Origin: Litchfieldella qijiaojingensis
GTDB taxonomy: Bacteria; Pseudomonadota; Gammaproteobacteria; Pseudomonadales; Halomonadaceae
Reading direction: 5' to 3'
DNA length: 64,000 nucleotides
Assembly: GCF_014651875.1 (NCBI RefSeq)
Contig: NZ_BMXS01000013.1
Location: 62,001-126,000 of the forward strand
Shown: in pieces, positions 9,794 to 19,840 of the stretch
Layout: every line of letters starts with the position of its first letter
How positions within the stretch are numbered: the first letter of the stretch is position 1
Made by a program: the position numbers and the translations under genes
Notes under the pieces: model-generated
The model's input: the letters and a program-made list of their open reading frames with translations, nothing else
What the model was told of the DNA's origin: nothing
Databases searched by the model: none

Positions 9794-11000
9794 CGGCGAC
9801 CTCCGGGGCCACGCTTTGCGGCAGTCCACGTCCTTTGACCAGCGCTTCGATGGCCTCGGCGGCACGAGCACTGGCGCCACGTTGCAGGGTCTCGTGCATG
9901 AGTGCGAAGCGCTCTTCCAGCGCCTGACGTCCGTCCCGGTCGGCAAGTATGACTTCGAGTCGCTCGGCAATGGCCGTGGCACTGGCTGCCTCTTGAATCA
10001 GCTCCGGCACCAGCGATTCCCGGGCGATAAGATTGGGCAGCGAAATCCACTCGGTCTTGACCAGGCGCTTGGCCAACCAATGCGTGGCTGGTGCCATCTT
10101 GTAGGCAACCAGCATGGCACGATGACACAGCATTGCCTCGAGTGCCGCCGTGCCCGAAGCCAGCAATACGCTATCACTGGCCACCATGGCCTCGCGCGAG
10201 CGCCCGTCAAGCAAGATGACATTCCCGACAAGAGACGGGTAATCGGCCAGCAGTGTCTCCAGCTCCTGTCGGCGCTTCGGCGTGGCCGCGGGAATCACCA
10301 CCTGCAATTCGGGCCGCCGTCGGCACAGACGCTCGGCGGCATCGAGAAAGGTGGCGCCGAGAAAGCGGATTTCGTTGGCACGCGAGCCGGGCAGTACGGC
10401 CAATACCGGCGAGTCAGGGGGCAGGCCCAGCGCCTTGCGCGCCGCTTCGCGGTCGTTGACCAGTGGCAACTCGTCGGCCAGCGGGTGACCGACAAAGGCA
10501 ACCGGCACCTGATGACGGCGGTAGAATTCGGCCTCAAAGGGCAGGAAGGTCAACATGGCGTCCACTGAGCGAGCGATCCCGTTGACACGCCTCTGTCGCC
10601 AGGCCCAGACCGAGGGGCTGACGTAGTGAGCGGTGGTGATCCCACTCTCGCGAAGTTGGCGTTCGAGCCCAAGATTGAAATCGGGGGCATCGATACCGAG
10701 CATGATATCGGGCCGCCACGCCAGGGCATCACGTTTCAAGTCACGGCGCACGCGAATCAGTCCCGGGAGGTGCTTGATCACCTCGACCAGCCCCATCACC
10801 GACAACGTCTCCAGCGGATAGCGGCTGACCATGCCCTCGGCAATCATGCGTGGCCCACCGATGCCACGAAACTCGACGTTGGAGAAACGTGCCTTGAGCG
10901 CGCGCATCAAGCCGGCACCGAGGATATCGCCGGAAAGCTCTCCCGCCACCAGGTAGATCTTCAGTCCTCGCGTGTCGCCCACTGCGCCTGACACCTCCAT
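9783..11000 (-). CDS. lpxB: Lipid-A-disaccharide synthase
   Basis: GT-B glycosyltransferase of the inner membrane surface that joins UDP-2,3-diacylglucosamine and lipid X to make the lipid A disaccharide. It has 405 aa; E. coli LpxB has 382, and the extra residues are at the two ends. The family motif [14 protein letters not shown] is at about residues 19-32, followed by GIGGPRM. The second half has the sugar-nucleotide site ([13 protein letters not shown]) and the [13 protein letters not shown] segment. The start lies 3 bp after the lpxA stop and the end overlaps rnhB, so lpxD-fabZ-lpxA-lpxB-rnhB reads as one translationally coupled run. Confidence 0.97.
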   Translation of the reverse strand: MEVSGAVGDTRGLKIYLVAGELSGDILGAGLMRALKARFSNVEFRGIGGPRMIAEGMVSRYPLETLSVMGLVEVIKHLPGLIRVRRDLKRDALAWRPDIMLGIDAPDFNLGLERQLRESGITTAHYVSPSVWAWRQRRVNGIARSVDAMLTFLPFEAEFYRRHQVPVAFVGHPLADELPLVNDREAARKALGLPPDSPVLAVLPGSRANEIRFLGATFLDAAERLCRRRPELQVVIPAATPKRRQELETLLADYPSLVGNVILLDGRSREAMVASDSVLLASGTAALEAMLCHRAMLVAYKMAPATHWLAKRLVKTEWISLPNLIARESLVPELIQEAASATAIAERLEVILADRDGRQALEERFALMHETLQRGASARAAEAIEALVKGRGLPQSVAPEVADAD

Positions 11001-11003
11001 GGC

Positions 11004-11771
11004 CTAGCGAACGATGCCGCGGGTGGACGCCCGAATCGACGCGACGAAGGCATCGGTCTCGTGCCGCTGGAAACGCGACTCGATCTCGCTCAGCGCCTGG
11101 TCGACGGTCAGCCCCTGGCGATAGACCAGCTTGTAGGCCTCGCCCAAGGCCTTGATTGCTTCGGCAGAGAAACCGCGGCGTTTCAGTCCCACCAGGTTCA
11201 ATCCATGCACCTGGGCCGGGTTGCCGTTGATCATCACATAGGCTGGTGTGTCCTTGGTGATGATCGAGCCCCCGCCAGCCATGGCATGGGCGCCAAAATG
11301 ACAGAATTGGTGAATGGCCGAGAGCCCACCGAGGATGACGAAGTCGCCCAGGGTGACGTGGCCAGCCAAGGTGACCTGATTGGCCAGGATGCAGTCGTCA
11401 CCGATCATGCAGTCGTGGCCGACATGGGCGTAGGCCATGAACAGGTTTCGACTGCCGATAGTCGTCTCGTTGCGCCCCTGTATGGTGCCGCGGTGCAGGG
11501 TCACGCCCTCGCGGATCACGTTGTCGTCACCCACCACCAGCCAGGTCGGCTCGCCGCCGTACTTCTTGTCCTGGCAGTCTTCGCCCACCGAGGCGAACTG
11601 AAAAATTCGGGTACGCTCGCCCAGCCGGGTGGGGCCCTTGATCACCACATGCGGACCGATCCGACTTCCGGCTCCGATCTCCACGTCCGGCCCGATGATG
11701 CTGAATGGACCGACCTCGACATCCTCGGCCAGGCGGGCCCCAGGGTCTACGATGGCAGTGGGATGTATCAA
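11004..11771 (-). CDS. lpxA: UDP-N-acetylglucosamine acyltransferase
   Basis: First enzyme of lipid A synthesis; transfers 3-hydroxyacyl from ACP to UDP-GlcNAc. It is a trimeric left-handed beta-helix of hexapeptide repeats ([20 protein letters not shown] and on). The catalytic histidine is H119 in the segment [14 protein letters not shown] prefer a TTG start at 11771: it overlaps the fabZ stop as TTGA, it has a strong AGGAAGG a few bases upstream, and it gives the usual [13 protein letters not shown] opening (255 aa). The ATG at 11792 would add 7 residues and lie inside fabZ without a good ribosome site. Confidence 0.96.
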   Translation of the reverse strand: MIHPTAIVDPGARLAEDVEVGPFSIIGPDVEIGAGSRIGPHVVIKGPTRLGERTRIFQFASVGEDCQDKKYGGEPTWLVVGDDNVIREGVTLHRGTIQGRNETTIGSRNLFMAYAHVGHDCMIGDDCILANQVTLAGHVTLGDFVILGGLSAIHQFCHFGAHAMAGGGSIITKDTPAYVMINGNPAQVHGLNLVGLKRRGFSAEAIKALGEAYKLVYRQGLTVDQALSEIESRFQRHETDAFVASIRASTRGIVR

Positions 11772-12211
11772 GCGACCTTCCTCTCGGCACAAATGATGTC
11801 GGCTTCACAGGCCAGTTCGCCTTCCACCGTGGCACGGCAGGCGAACTTCCAGATACCCCGCTTGCCGCGGATCACACTGGCTTCCAACAGCAACTGGTCG
11901 CCGGGCATGACCGGGCGCTTGAAACGGGCATTGTCACTACCCACCAAGTAGTAGACATAACCGTCGGCGGGCAACTTGTTGACGGTCTTGAACCCAAGGA
12001 TGCCGCAAGCCTGGGCCATGGCCTCGATGATCAGGACACCCGGCATGATCGGATGATGCGGAAAATGGCCGTTGAAGAACGGCTCGTTGATACTGACATT
12101 CTTGTAGGCGACGATGGATTCGCCAACCTTGAGTTCCTGAACCCGATCGATCAGCAGAAAGGGATAGCGGTGGGGCAGATACTCACGAATCTCGTTGATG
12201 TCCATTACCAT
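11768..12211 (-). CDS. fabZ: 3-hydroxyacyl-[acyl-carrier-protein] dehydratase FabZ
   Basis: Dehydrates 3-hydroxyacyl-ACP in the fatty-acid elongation cycle and so competes with LpxA for 3-hydroxyacyl-ACP. It is a hot-dog fold protein of 147 aa (E. coli 151). The start [13 protein letters not shown] is characteristic. The active-site pair is H49 ([14 protein letters not shown]) and E63 (IIEAMAQ). I chose the ATG at 12211 because AGAGGT sits 8 nt upstream; the open frame extends to 12298 but that part is not conserved. It lies between lpxD and lpxA as in most gammaproteobacteria. Confidence 0.97.
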   Translation of the reverse strand: MVMDINEIREYLPHRYPFLLIDRVQELKVGESIVAYKNVSINEPFFNGHFPHHPIMPGVLIIEAMAQACGILGFKTVNKLPADGYVYYLVGSDNARFKRPVMPGDQLLLEASVIRGKRGIWKFACRATVEGELACEADIICAERKVA

Positions 12212-12324
12212 CGATGCGACCTCTGAAATAACGAAATGCTCACCCGATGGGCGAGCACGCAATGGCGGGTGTCCGCCTCCCTGGCTGGGCGGGGCCATGG
12301 ATTATAGCGCCCATCCCGCGCCAC

Positions 12325-13365
12325 TCAACGGCTGCGTTGTTCCTTCTCGAGACGTGTCAGTCGCTTGGCGATGTCGTCTAGCTGCTTGAAGCGCACCGCG
12401 TTCTTGCGCCATTGAGCATTGCTCATGGCACCGGTACCGGAGGAATATACCCCCGGTTGATGAATCGAGTTGGTGACCAGGCTCATGCCGGTCACCTGCA
12501 CGCCGTCGCAAAGGGTCAGGTGTCCAGACAGCCCGACCCCGCCGCCCAGCATGCAATTCCTGCCGACCTTGGTCGAACCGGCGATTCCCACGCATCCGGC
12601 CAGCGCACAGTGATCGCCGATCTGCACATTGTGAGCGATCTGCACCTGACTATCGATCTTGACATCGTTACCGATGATAGTGTCGCCCAACGCCCCACGG
12701 TCGATGCTCGAACAACTGCCGACCTCAACGTCATCGCCGAGGATCACGCCCCCAAGCTGAGCGATCTTGTGCCAGCGGCCACCGTCATGAGCGAAGCCAA
12801 AGCCGTCGCCGCCAATCACGCAGCCGCTGTGCAGGATGGCGCGCCTGCCGATCACCACGCCATGGCAGACGGTGACATTGGCATGCAGCCGTGAACCCTC
12901 GCCGATCTCCGTGTCGCAACCCACTACGCTTCCAGGTCCAACGATGACTCGATCGCCCAGTCTGACACCGTCTTCGATCACGGCTTGGGGCCCGATCTGC
13001 ACGTCACGCCCCAGACTCGCGCTCTCTGCCACCACCGCCGTGGGATGAACCCCCGGGACATCGCGGGCTGCCAGCGGATCGAACAGGGCCGACAACTTGG
13101 CGTACCCCACGTAGGGATTGTCCATCGTCAGGCAGGCCGTCGGGCAGTCGTCGGCATGGTTGGGGTGCAGCAGGACGGCTGCCGCACTGGTATCGGGCAA
13201 AAACTTGAGATAGGCCCGATTGGCCAGGAAAGTGATGTCCTCGGGCCCGGCATCGTTCAGCGTCGCCAAGCCGCTGACGCGCCGAGAGCCATCACCGACC
13301 AGCCGCGCCCCCACTCGTCGGGCGATCTCTTCCAGCGTGAAGGCGTGGGCATTGGCATTGTTCAT
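12325..13365 (-). CDS. lpxD: UDP-3-O-(3-hydroxyacyl)glucosamine N-acyltransferase
   Basis: Third step of lipid A synthesis; adds the N-linked hydroxyacyl chain. It has 346 aa (E. coli 341). The N-terminal uridine-binding domain (FTLEEIARRVGARLVGD) is followed by a long hexapeptide-repeat helix, with the conserved CSSIDRGALGDT and the catalytic histidine in VQIAHNVQIG. The C-terminal helix (QWRKNAVRFKQLDDIAKRL) is intact. The start has no strong Shine-Dalgarno; it is 51 bp from the skp stop. Confidence 0.97.
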   Translation of the reverse strand: MNNANAHAFTLEEIARRVGARLVGDGSRRVSGLATLNDAGPEDITFLANRAYLKFLPDTSAAAVLLHPNHADDCPTACLTMDNPYVGYAKLSALFDPLAARDVPGVHPTAVVAESASLGRDVQIGPQAVIEDGVRLGDRVIVGPGSVVGCDTEIGEGSRLHANVTVCHGVVIGRRAILHSGCVIGGDGFGFAHDGGRWHKIAQLGGVILGDDVEVGSCSSIDRGALGDTIIGNDVKIDSQVQIAHNVQIGDHCALAGCVGIAGSTKVGRNCMLGGGVGLSGHLTLCDGVQVTGMSLVTNSIHQPGVYSSGTGAMSNAQWRKNAVRFKQLDDIAKRLTRLEKEQRSR

Positions 13366-13416
13366 GGGCGTTTCACTGATCAGTGGTCGTGAGCACTGCC
13401 TGATGGGCGGCCTTGG

Positions 13417-13920
13417 TCAGTCGAGCGAATTGAGGATCTGGGTGACTTCGTCGGTCAGGTCGAGGCCGTCTTCGACATGTATCACTGCATTGCGATCCAC
13501 CAAAATCTTTACGTCATGGCGGCTGATGACCTGATCCACAGCCTGCTGCAACTTGGGCTCGGCTTGTTGCAGGAACTGTTGCTCGGCCTGCTGCTGAGCC
13601 TGGGCGATCTGGCCGCGCAGTTGCTGGAACTGGGCACCTTTCTGCTGCAGTTCCTGCTGGGCGGACTGACGCTCGCTTTCCGACATCACCGCGCTGTCCT
13701 GCTGCAGGCGCTGTTGCAGTTGCTGCAGTTCCTGTCCCAAGGCCTGGGCCTGCTGTTGCTGACCGCTGATCTGGTTCTGCAACTGGTTCATGGAGCTTTG
13801 CGCCGAATCGGTGGCCATCAAGGCCTCGCGCCAGTCCAGCACCGCCACATCCGCTGCCTGGACAGGCAGGGCGAGGATACCGAGCAGGCCGCCACACAGG
13901 GCTCCGGTCAATTTACGCAT
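13417..13920 (-). CDS. skp: Periplasmic chaperone Skp/OmpH
   Basis: Holds unfolded outer-membrane proteins in the periplasm on the way to BamA. It has 167 aa from the ATG at 13920, where GAGGAG lies 9 nt upstream. The signal peptide is clear (MRKLTGALCGGLLGILALPVQA, cut before ADVAVLDW). The body is a long glutamine-rich coiled coil (about residues 45-125), rich in QQ pairs, typical of OmpH tentacles. It lies between bamA and lpxD, its usual place. Confidence 0.94.
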   Translation of the reverse strand: MRKLTGALCGGLLGILALPVQAADVAVLDWREALMATDSAQSSMNQLQNQISGQQQQAQALGQELQQLQQRLQQDSAVMSESERQSAQQELQQKGAQFQQLRGQIAQAQQQAEQQFLQQAEPKLQQAVDQVISRHDVKILVDRNAVIHVEDGLDLTDEVTQILNSLD

Positions 13921-13960
13921 AGGTTCGATCTCCTCGTGATCCGTGATCGCCGGGGGCACC

Positions 13961-16303
13961 TCAGAAGGTCTGTCCCAGCGAGAATTGGAAGAATTGGGTG
14001 TCGTCACCCTCCTTGTCGTTGAGGGGTTCAGCCACGCTGAACGTCAACGGCCCGACCGGTGTCAGCCAGGAAAAGCCGATACCCGCACTGTACCGCAGTT
14101 CTCCCGCATCGACACCCGACTCGCAGCTCGAGGTATCACCTGCCAGTACCTCATAACACTCGGTCAGGAAGGTATTGCCCGCATCCACGAAGAACCCGGC
14201 CTGCATGGAACGCTGATCCTCGATGAACGGTATCGGGAACAGCAACTCGGCCGAGCCTTCCACCAGCACATTGCCCCCCAGGGTGCGGTCGGTGCCATCG
14301 CCGCGCGGGGTCGTACGCGGCCCCAGGGTGTTGCCGGTGAAGCCGCGCACCGACCCCAGGCCGCCGGAAAAGAAGTTCTCGTAGAAGGGATAGGGGTCGC
14401 CACCACCCAGGGTGTCGGCATAACCCAAGGTAGTGCCGAACTTCAGTGACCAGGTGTCGTTGAGCGGAAAGAACTGCTGGGCTCGGAAGCGCAGCTTGTA
14501 GTACTCGGCATCGCTGCCCGGTGCAGCGGTCTCCAGCGATACGCGCTGATAGTTACCCGCCGTGGGCATGACGCCACGATTGAGGTTGTTGCGCGTCCAA
14601 CTCGCGGTCAGCTTGAGACTCTGGGCATTGGCACCCTGGTCGTCGACATAGCGCACGATCTCCGAAGCTGTATCGTTGAAGGTCCTGATCGTCAGATCCT
14701 CGACGCCGACGCCGAAGTTCAGCCGTGTGAGTTCGTTGATCGGATAGCCGAAGTTGATCCCGCCACCATATGAGTCGGTGGAGTAGGTGGAAATGTCCGA
14801 GTCTTCGAAGTCAGTCTTGCGGTAGAACAGGTTATAACCGCGCGAGATGCCATCCAATGTCCAGTAGGGGTCGGTGAAGCCGAAGTTCAGGCTGGTGAAG
14901 GTATCGCCACGCTGGGCGCTAAAATTGACCCGATTACCCGTGCCCAGGAAGTTGTTTTGCGACAACGACCCCCCGAAAATGACCCCGGCACTCTGCGAAA
15001 AGCCGATACTCGCCGAAATCGAGCCAGAGGGTTGCTCCTCGACATTGTAAGTCACATCGAGCTGGTCCGGCTCTCCGGGCACCGGCTGAGTCTCCACATC
15101 GACCTGGCGGAAAAAGCCCAGCCGTTCGAGGCGCTGGCGCGACTGGCTGATCTGTTCGGTGGAGGCTGGCGCGCCCTCCATCTGGATCATCTCGCGGCGC
15201 AGGACCTCATCTTCGGTGGTGGTATTGCCGACGAAGTTGATACGACGGACGTAGGCGCGCCGACCAGGGTCGACCACGAAGGTGACATCGACACTGTCAC
15301 CGTCCTCGCTGACTTCGGGCACCCCATCGACGCTGGCGAAGGCAAACCCTTCGGCACCTAGACGGGAGCGCAGGGCTTCCGACGAAGCGGTGATGTCGCT
15401 ACGCGAATAGATCTCCCCGGGCTGGGCCTGGACCAGCGAACGGGCCTCCGCTTCCGGGATTTTCAAGTCGCCGGAAAAACGAATATCGCCGAGGCGATAC
15501 TGACGCCCTTCCTCGACATTGATGGTAACGAATATCTGCGACTTGTCGGGGCTGATCGAAACCTGGGTCGAGGCGATGTTGAAGTTCACGTAGCCACGGT
15601 CCATGTAATAGGAGCGCAGGCGTTCCAGGTCACCGGAGAGACGTTCGCGGGAGTACTCGTCATCGGAGAACCAGCCGAAGAGCCAACCCGGCCGATCCTC
15701 GAGTTCGAAGACATCTCGCAGGGTTTCGTCGTCGAACGCCTGGTTGCCGACGATATTGATCTGGCGAATCTTGGCCACCGCGCCTTCATTGATGTCGATG
15801 TTGACCCGGACGCGGTTCGCGTCGATCTCTTCGACCTCGGCGGAAATGCGAGCGCTGTAACGCCCTTGGGACTGGTAGAGTCCCTCGAGCTCGCGCTGGA
15901 TCTCTTCCAGGGTCGAGAGTTGCAGCACCTGTCCTTCGGCCAGCCCCACCTCGCGCAGCCCCTTTCTCAGGTCTTCGTCGGAAATCTGCGAATTGCCAGT
16001 GATTTGGAGATCGGTGATGAAGGGCCGTTCCACCACTTGAATGATCAGGACGTCACCATCGCGAGCCAACTGGACATCGTCGAACAAACCAGTTCTGAAA
16101 AGCTCTCGCGCCGCTTGGGCCAACTCTCGCTCATCGACGCGATCAGTGGTACTGACGGGGAAGGCATTGAAGACGGAAGCCGCGGAAACACGTTGCAGGC
16201 CTTCCACTCGAATGTCGGAAACGTTGAAAGGTTCTGCCAGCGCTAGCTGGACCTGTGCGCTGGTAAACAACAGCGCCGCCAATCCGATGGTCTTGAATTT
16301 CAT
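13961..16303 (-). CDS. bamA: Outer membrane protein assembly factor BamA
   Basis: Omp85 insertase that folds beta-barrel proteins into the outer membrane. It has 780 aa from the ATG at 16303; the frame starts earlier but the signal peptide (MKFKTIGLAALLFTSAQ..., cut after ALA-23) fixes the start. Five POTRA repeats (about residues 24-345; the first opens FNVSDIRVEGLQRV) precede a 16-strand barrel. The conserved lid-loop motif SVRGFTGNTLGP is present, and the protein ends on the terminal-phenylalanine barrel signal (FFQFSLGQTF). It is preceded by rseP and by a good promoter. Confidence 0.97.
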   Translation of the reverse strand: MKFKTIGLAALLFTSAQVQLALAEPFNVSDIRVEGLQRVSAASVFNAFPVSTTDRVDERELAQAARELFRTGLFDDVQLARDGDVLIIQVVERPFITDLQITGNSQISDEDLRKGLREVGLAEGQVLQLSTLEEIQRELEGLYQSQGRYSARISAEVEEIDANRVRVNIDINEGAVAKIRQINIVGNQAFDDETLRDVFELEDRPGWLFGWFSDDEYSRERLSGDLERLRSYYMDRGYVNFNIASTQVSISPDKSQIFVTINVEEGRQYRLGDIRFSGDLKIPEAEARSLVQAQPGEIYSRSDITASSEALRSRLGAEGFAFASVDGVPEVSEDGDSVDVTFVVDPGRRAYVRRINFVGNTTTEDEVLRREMIQMEGAPASTEQISQSRQRLERLGFFRQVDVETQPVPGEPDQLDVTYNVEEQPSGSISASIGFSQSAGVIFGGSLSQNNFLGTGNRVNFSAQRGDTFTSLNFGFTDPYWTLDGISRGYNLFYRKTDFEDSDISTYSTDSYGGGINFGYPINELTRLNFGVGVEDLTIRTFNDTASEIVRYVDDQGANAQSLKLTASWTRNNLNRGVMPTAGNYQRVSLETAAPGSDAEYYKLRFRAQQFFPLNDTWSLKFGTTLGYADTLGGGDPYPFYENFFSGGLGSVRGFTGNTLGPRTTPRGDGTDRTLGGNVLVEGSAELLFPIPFIEDQRSMQAGFFVDAGNTFLTECYEVLAGDTSSCESGVDAGELRYSAGIGFSWLTPVGPLTFSVAEPLNDKEGDDTQFFQFSLGQTF

Positions 16304-16350
16304 GCAGTCGGTTCGCTCGAGTTGGGTCTGCCCGCGTGTCAAACAGGCAC

Positions 16351-16378
16351 CTTATACATTAGGGCGGGTGAATGACAA
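16351..16378 (-). promoter_or_regulatory. Promoter upstream of bamA
   Basis: Between rseP and bamA the minus strand reads TTGTCA, 16 bp, TATAAG, with TG just before the -10 (extended -10). The -10 lies about 48 bp upstream of the bamA ATG. This would let bamA and the lpx genes be transcribed apart from rseP. It rests on motif match and position. Confidence 0.55.
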
Positions 16379-16448
16379 GGCTGCTGAAGCAGACCTTGGG
16401 CTTCCTGCCCCCTAGCGATCGGCCGGACACGACCTCGTACCAAGCCGT

Positions 16449-17804
16449 TCACAGCCTCATCAAATCGAAGTACAACGCCATCATCATCAAGCCGCCCACC
16501 AGGGCCAACCCGATACGCAGCCCCAAAGCCTGGGCTCGTTCGGATACCGGCTTGCCGCGCACCGCTTCGATCAGGTAGTAGGCCAGGTGGCCACCATCAA
16601 GCACCGGGATCGGTAGCAGGTTGAGAATCCCCAGGCTAATCGACAGATAGGCCAGAAAACCAATGAAACTCTCGAGGCCGGTGCGTGCCGAATCGCCGGC
16701 CACCCGGGCGATGGTGATCGGCCCTGAGAGATTCGACGGAGAAATCAGGCCAACGAACATCTTGCGAATGGCGTCCAGCGTCAACAACGACATCTCGCCG
16801 GTACGCGCCAGTGACTGTCCGACGGCTGCCAGCGGCCCATAGCGGATCTCGCGACGGTATCGCTCGGGCCATTCCACCGGCTCAGCCCCCGCACCGATAT
16901 AACCGATGGCGACACCATCACCGATTTCGTTGCGCCCCGGTGTAAGCTCGATCGTCAAGGGTCGATCATCGCGCATAACCTTCAACGAGAGCGTCTCGCC
17001 TGGGCTAGCACGCACCATGTCGACGAAATGCATCCAGTCGTCGACGGGCTCGCCATTCACCTCCAGGATCTCGTCGCCGACCTGCAACCCGGCCTGGGCT
17101 GCGGCCTCCCCTTCGAGCACCTGCCCCAATACCGCTGGGTAGGGTGGTCGCCAAGGGTTCACACCCAGGCTAGTCAATGGCTGCGGGGGATCCTGACGCA
17201 CCAGCCAGTCATCCACCGGGAGCCGATATTCACGGGCCTCGCTCGCCTCTTCGTCGAGGGCGCTCACGCGCAATTCTCCACTGGCGCCGATAGCCGCCAC
17301 CAACTTGAGATTGATATCGTCCCACGAATGTACCGACTCGCCTTGGACCGCGACGATCTCCTGCCCCGACTGCAACCCACCCTGGTCGGCCGGAGACCCC
17401 GGCATCACACTGCCGATAACCGGAACGACCGTACTGGTGCCGACCACGAACAGCAACCAATAGGCGACGATCGCCAACAGGAAATTGGCCAGTGGCCCGG
17501 CAACGACGATAGCGATACGCTGCCACACGCTCTTCCGGTTGAAAGCCTGATCCAACTCCTCGGGAGCGACCGACGCCTCACGCTCATCGAGCATCTTGAC
17601 GTAGCCGCCCAAGGGAATGGCGGCCACGGCGAATTCGGTGCCGTGACGGTCGTAACGCGACCATATCGGCTTGCCGAAGCCCACCGAGAAACGCAGCACC
17701 TTGACGCCACAACGCCTGGCGACCCAAAAGTGGCCGTATTCGTGAAAGGTGATCAACAGGCCCAGGACCACGATCACCGCCAACACGTTCTGGATCACGC
17801 CCAT
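16449..17804 (-). CDS. rseP: Site-2 intramembrane zinc protease RseP
   Basis: Cuts the RseA anti-sigma factor within the membrane in the sigma-E envelope stress response and clears remnant signal peptides. It has 451 aa (E. coli 450). The zinc motif HEYGH is at residues 21-25 in the first membrane helix, and the second metal motif is NLLPIPVLDGG near the C-terminus. Two PDZ domains lie between (GSVMPGSPADQGGLQSGQ and GQVLEGEAAAQAGLQVG). Its position between dxr and bamA is standard. Confidence 0.97.
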   Translation of the reverse strand: MGVIQNVLAVIVVLGLLITFHEYGHFWVARRCGVKVLRFSVGFGKPIWSRYDRHGTEFAVAAIPLGGYVKMLDEREASVAPEELDQAFNRKSVWQRIAIVVAGPLANFLLAIVAYWLLFVVGTSTVVPVIGSVMPGSPADQGGLQSGQEIVAVQGESVHSWDDINLKLVAAIGASGELRVSALDEEASEAREYRLPVDDWLVRQDPPQPLTSLGVNPWRPPYPAVLGQVLEGEAAAQAGLQVGDEILEVNGEPVDDWMHFVDMVRASPGETLSLKVMRDDRPLTIELTPGRNEIGDGVAIGYIGAGAEPVEWPERYRREIRYGPLAAVGQSLARTGEMSLLTLDAIRKMFVGLISPSNLSGPITIARVAGDSARTGLESFIGFLAYLSISLGILNLLPIPVLDGGHLAYYLIEAVRGKPVSERAQALGLRIGLALVGGLMMMALYFDLMRL

Positions 17805-17815
17805 GGTTCAATCTC

Positions 17816-19036
17816 CTAGCGATAGCGTTCCAGGTAGCGCTCGGCACGTTCGCGCGCGCGGCGATCCTCCTCGAGGATCGCCTCAAGCTCGGTGGCGGCT
17901 TGCAAGGGGGAAGCGTCGAGTACACCTTCCACCACCTCGGCAATGCCGGTGAACGACAAGCGTCCCGCGAGGAAAGCCTCGACGGCCACCTCGTTGGCAG
18001 CATTGAGCACGGCAGGGGCAGCCCCCCCCGCATCCATGGCCTCACGGGCCAAGCGCAGGCAGGGAAACGCCTCCTCGTCGGGCGCCTGGAAATCGAGGCG
18101 TGCCACCTGAAACAGGTCCAGAACCTCGACTCCCGCCTCGATCCGCTCAGGCCAGGCCAGGCCATAGGCAATCGGCGTTCGCATGTCGGGATTGCCCAAC
18201 TGCGCGATCACCGAGCCATCGCTGTAGGCGACCATGGAGTGGATCACACTCTGCGGGTGCACGACCACTTTCACCTGGTCGGGCCGAGCGTCGAAAAGCC
18301 AGCAGGCTTCAATCAATTCCAGTCCCTTGTTCATCAGGGTGGCACTGTCCACCGAGATCTTGCGTCCCATCGACCAGTTGGGGTGGGCACAAGCCTGCTC
18401 AGGGGTCACCATCGCCAAATCGCCGGCCTGCCACCCCAGGAAAGGACCGCCCGAGGCGGTCAACAGCAACTGGGTCACCCCCACCCGGGCCAGCCCGCCG
18501 CGATGCTCAGGGGGTAGACACTGGTAAATGGCATTATGTTCGGAATCGATGGGTAGCAGCACGGCCCCATGGCGATCAACGGCATCCATGAACAGGGCTC
18601 CGGACATCACCAGAGCCTCCTTGTTGGCCAGTAGCACGCGTTTGCCAGCACGCACTGCAGCGAGCGTGGGTAGTAACCCGGCAGCCCCTACGATGGCTGC
18701 CATCACCACCTCTGCATCACTGGCTTCGGCCACCTCGACCAAAGCCGTCTCGCCCGACTTGACCTCGGTGTCGAGGCCGGCACCACGCAATTCGCCACGT
18801 AGCCAGACAGCATCCCGTTCATGGCTCAGGACCGCCACCCGCGGACGATGACGCAGGCATTGATCGAGCAAGGCTTCGCGACGCGTCGCAGCGGTCAAGG
18901 CATGGACCCGGTAGCGCTCGGGATGCCGTGCCAGCACATCCAGGGTACTGGTGCCAATAGAGCCGGTTGCGCCAAGCACGGTCACCGCCTGGGGACGGTT
19001 GGAAGCACCGGTCATGTCGATCCTCGCGTCACCCAT
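17816..19036 (-). CDS. dxr: 1-deoxy-D-xylulose 5-phosphate reductoisomerase
   Basis: Makes MEP, the committed intermediate of the non-mevalonate isoprenoid pathway, which feeds UppS two genes upstream. It shows the NADPH-binding [16 protein letters not shown] at the N-terminus, the catalytic segment [21 protein letters not shown] and [10 protein letters not shown]. It has 406 aa from 19036; a second ATG at 19015 gives 399 aa and also has a GAGGA upstream, so the start is open. The gene follows cdsA by 6 bp or 27 bp, depending on start. Confidence 0.97.
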   Translation of the reverse strand: MGDARIDMTGASNRPQAVTVLGATGSIGTSTLDVLARHPERYRVHALTAATRREALLDQCLRHRPRVAVLSHERDAVWLRGELRGAGLDTEVKSGETALVEVAEASDAEVVMAAIVGAAGLLPTLAAVRAGKRVLLANKEALVMSGALFMDAVDRHGAVLLPIDSEHNAIYQCLPPEHRGGLARVGVTQLLLTASGGPFLGWQAGDLAMVTPEQACAHPNWSMGRKISVDSATLMNKGLELIEACWLFDARPDQVKVVVHPQSVIHSMVAYSDGSVIAQLGNPDMRTPIAYGLAWPERIEAGVEVLDLFQVARLDFQAPDEEAFPCLRLAREAMDAGGAAPAVLNAANEVAVEAFLAGRLSFTGIAEVVEGVLDASPLQAATELEAILEEDRRARERAERYLERYR

Positions 19037-19042
19037 GAACCC

Positions 19043-19840
19043 TCACTTCCAGAGCCATAGCAGAGCGAAAACCGGTACCGCCGCCGTCAGGCTGTCGATA
19101 CGATCGAGCACACCGCCATGGCCAGGCAATAACGCGCTGGAATCCTTGATCCCCCGCGTTCGCTTGAGCATGCTCTCGAGCAAATCGCCGAGCACCGAGA
19201 CCAGCGTCACGACCAAGGCGCTCGCCACCAGCAGCAAGGCTTGCCCCAAGCCCAGCGACAACCAGACGGCAAACACCACGGCCAGCAGCGCGGTGGCCGC
19301 CATACCGCCCAGCACCCCTTCCCAAGACTTCCCTGGGCTGACGCGAGGAGCCAGTTTGTGGCGCCCATAGGCTCGTCCGGCAAAGTAAGCGCCGGTATCG
19401 GCCAACCACACCAGCAACAGCACGAACAGCAGCCATTCGACCCCGCTTTCGCGCAGAGTGACGAACCCCACCCAGCAAGGCAGCAACACCCACAGCCCCA
19501 TCAACAGGCGACGCGATGGCGCGCCCCACTGCTCCTGTCGCTCGGGGTAGTGCACCACCCAGTAAAGATTGGCCAGCCAGCCTAGGGCCCCCAGCCATAG
19601 TGGCCAGGCGTCCTGCACGGCGCCGCTCACCCATAGCAACAGCATGATCAGTGCCGCTCCCGCGACCCCGCTCCAGCGCGCCTTTCGGGACTCGAAGCCG
19701 GCGAGGTTGACCCACTCCCATACCCCGGCGAGCAGGATCGCGCCGGTAAACAGGGCGAAAGGCGCACCTCTCAGACCGAATAGCCCGGCCAGCGCCAGCG
19801 GCGCCAGGAACAACGCCGTCAGGACCCGTTGCCTAAGCAC
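19043..19840 (-). CDS. cdsA: Phosphatidate cytidylyltransferase
   Basis: Integral membrane enzyme that makes CDP-diacylglycerol from phosphatidate and CTP, the precursor of all phospholipids. It has 265 aa with about eight hydrophobic helices. The family signature is complete near the C-terminus (SMLKRTRGIKDSSALLPGHG followed by GVLDRIDS), as is SPGKSWEG. The start is GTG at 19840 and overlaps the end of uppS by 8 bp. Confidence 0.96.
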   Translation of the reverse strand: MLRQRVLTALFLAPLALAGLFGLRGAPFALFTGAILLAGVWEWVNLAGFESRKARWSGVAGAALIMLLLWVSGAVQDAWPLWLGALGWLANLYWVVHYPERQEQWGAPSRRLLMGLWVLLPCWVGFVTLRESGVEWLLFVLLLVWLADTGAYFAGRAYGRHKLAPRVSPGKSWEGVLGGMAATALLAVVFAVWLSLGLGQALLLVASALVVTLVSVLGDLLESMLKRTRGIKDSSALLPGHGGVLDRIDSLTAAVPVFALLWLWK

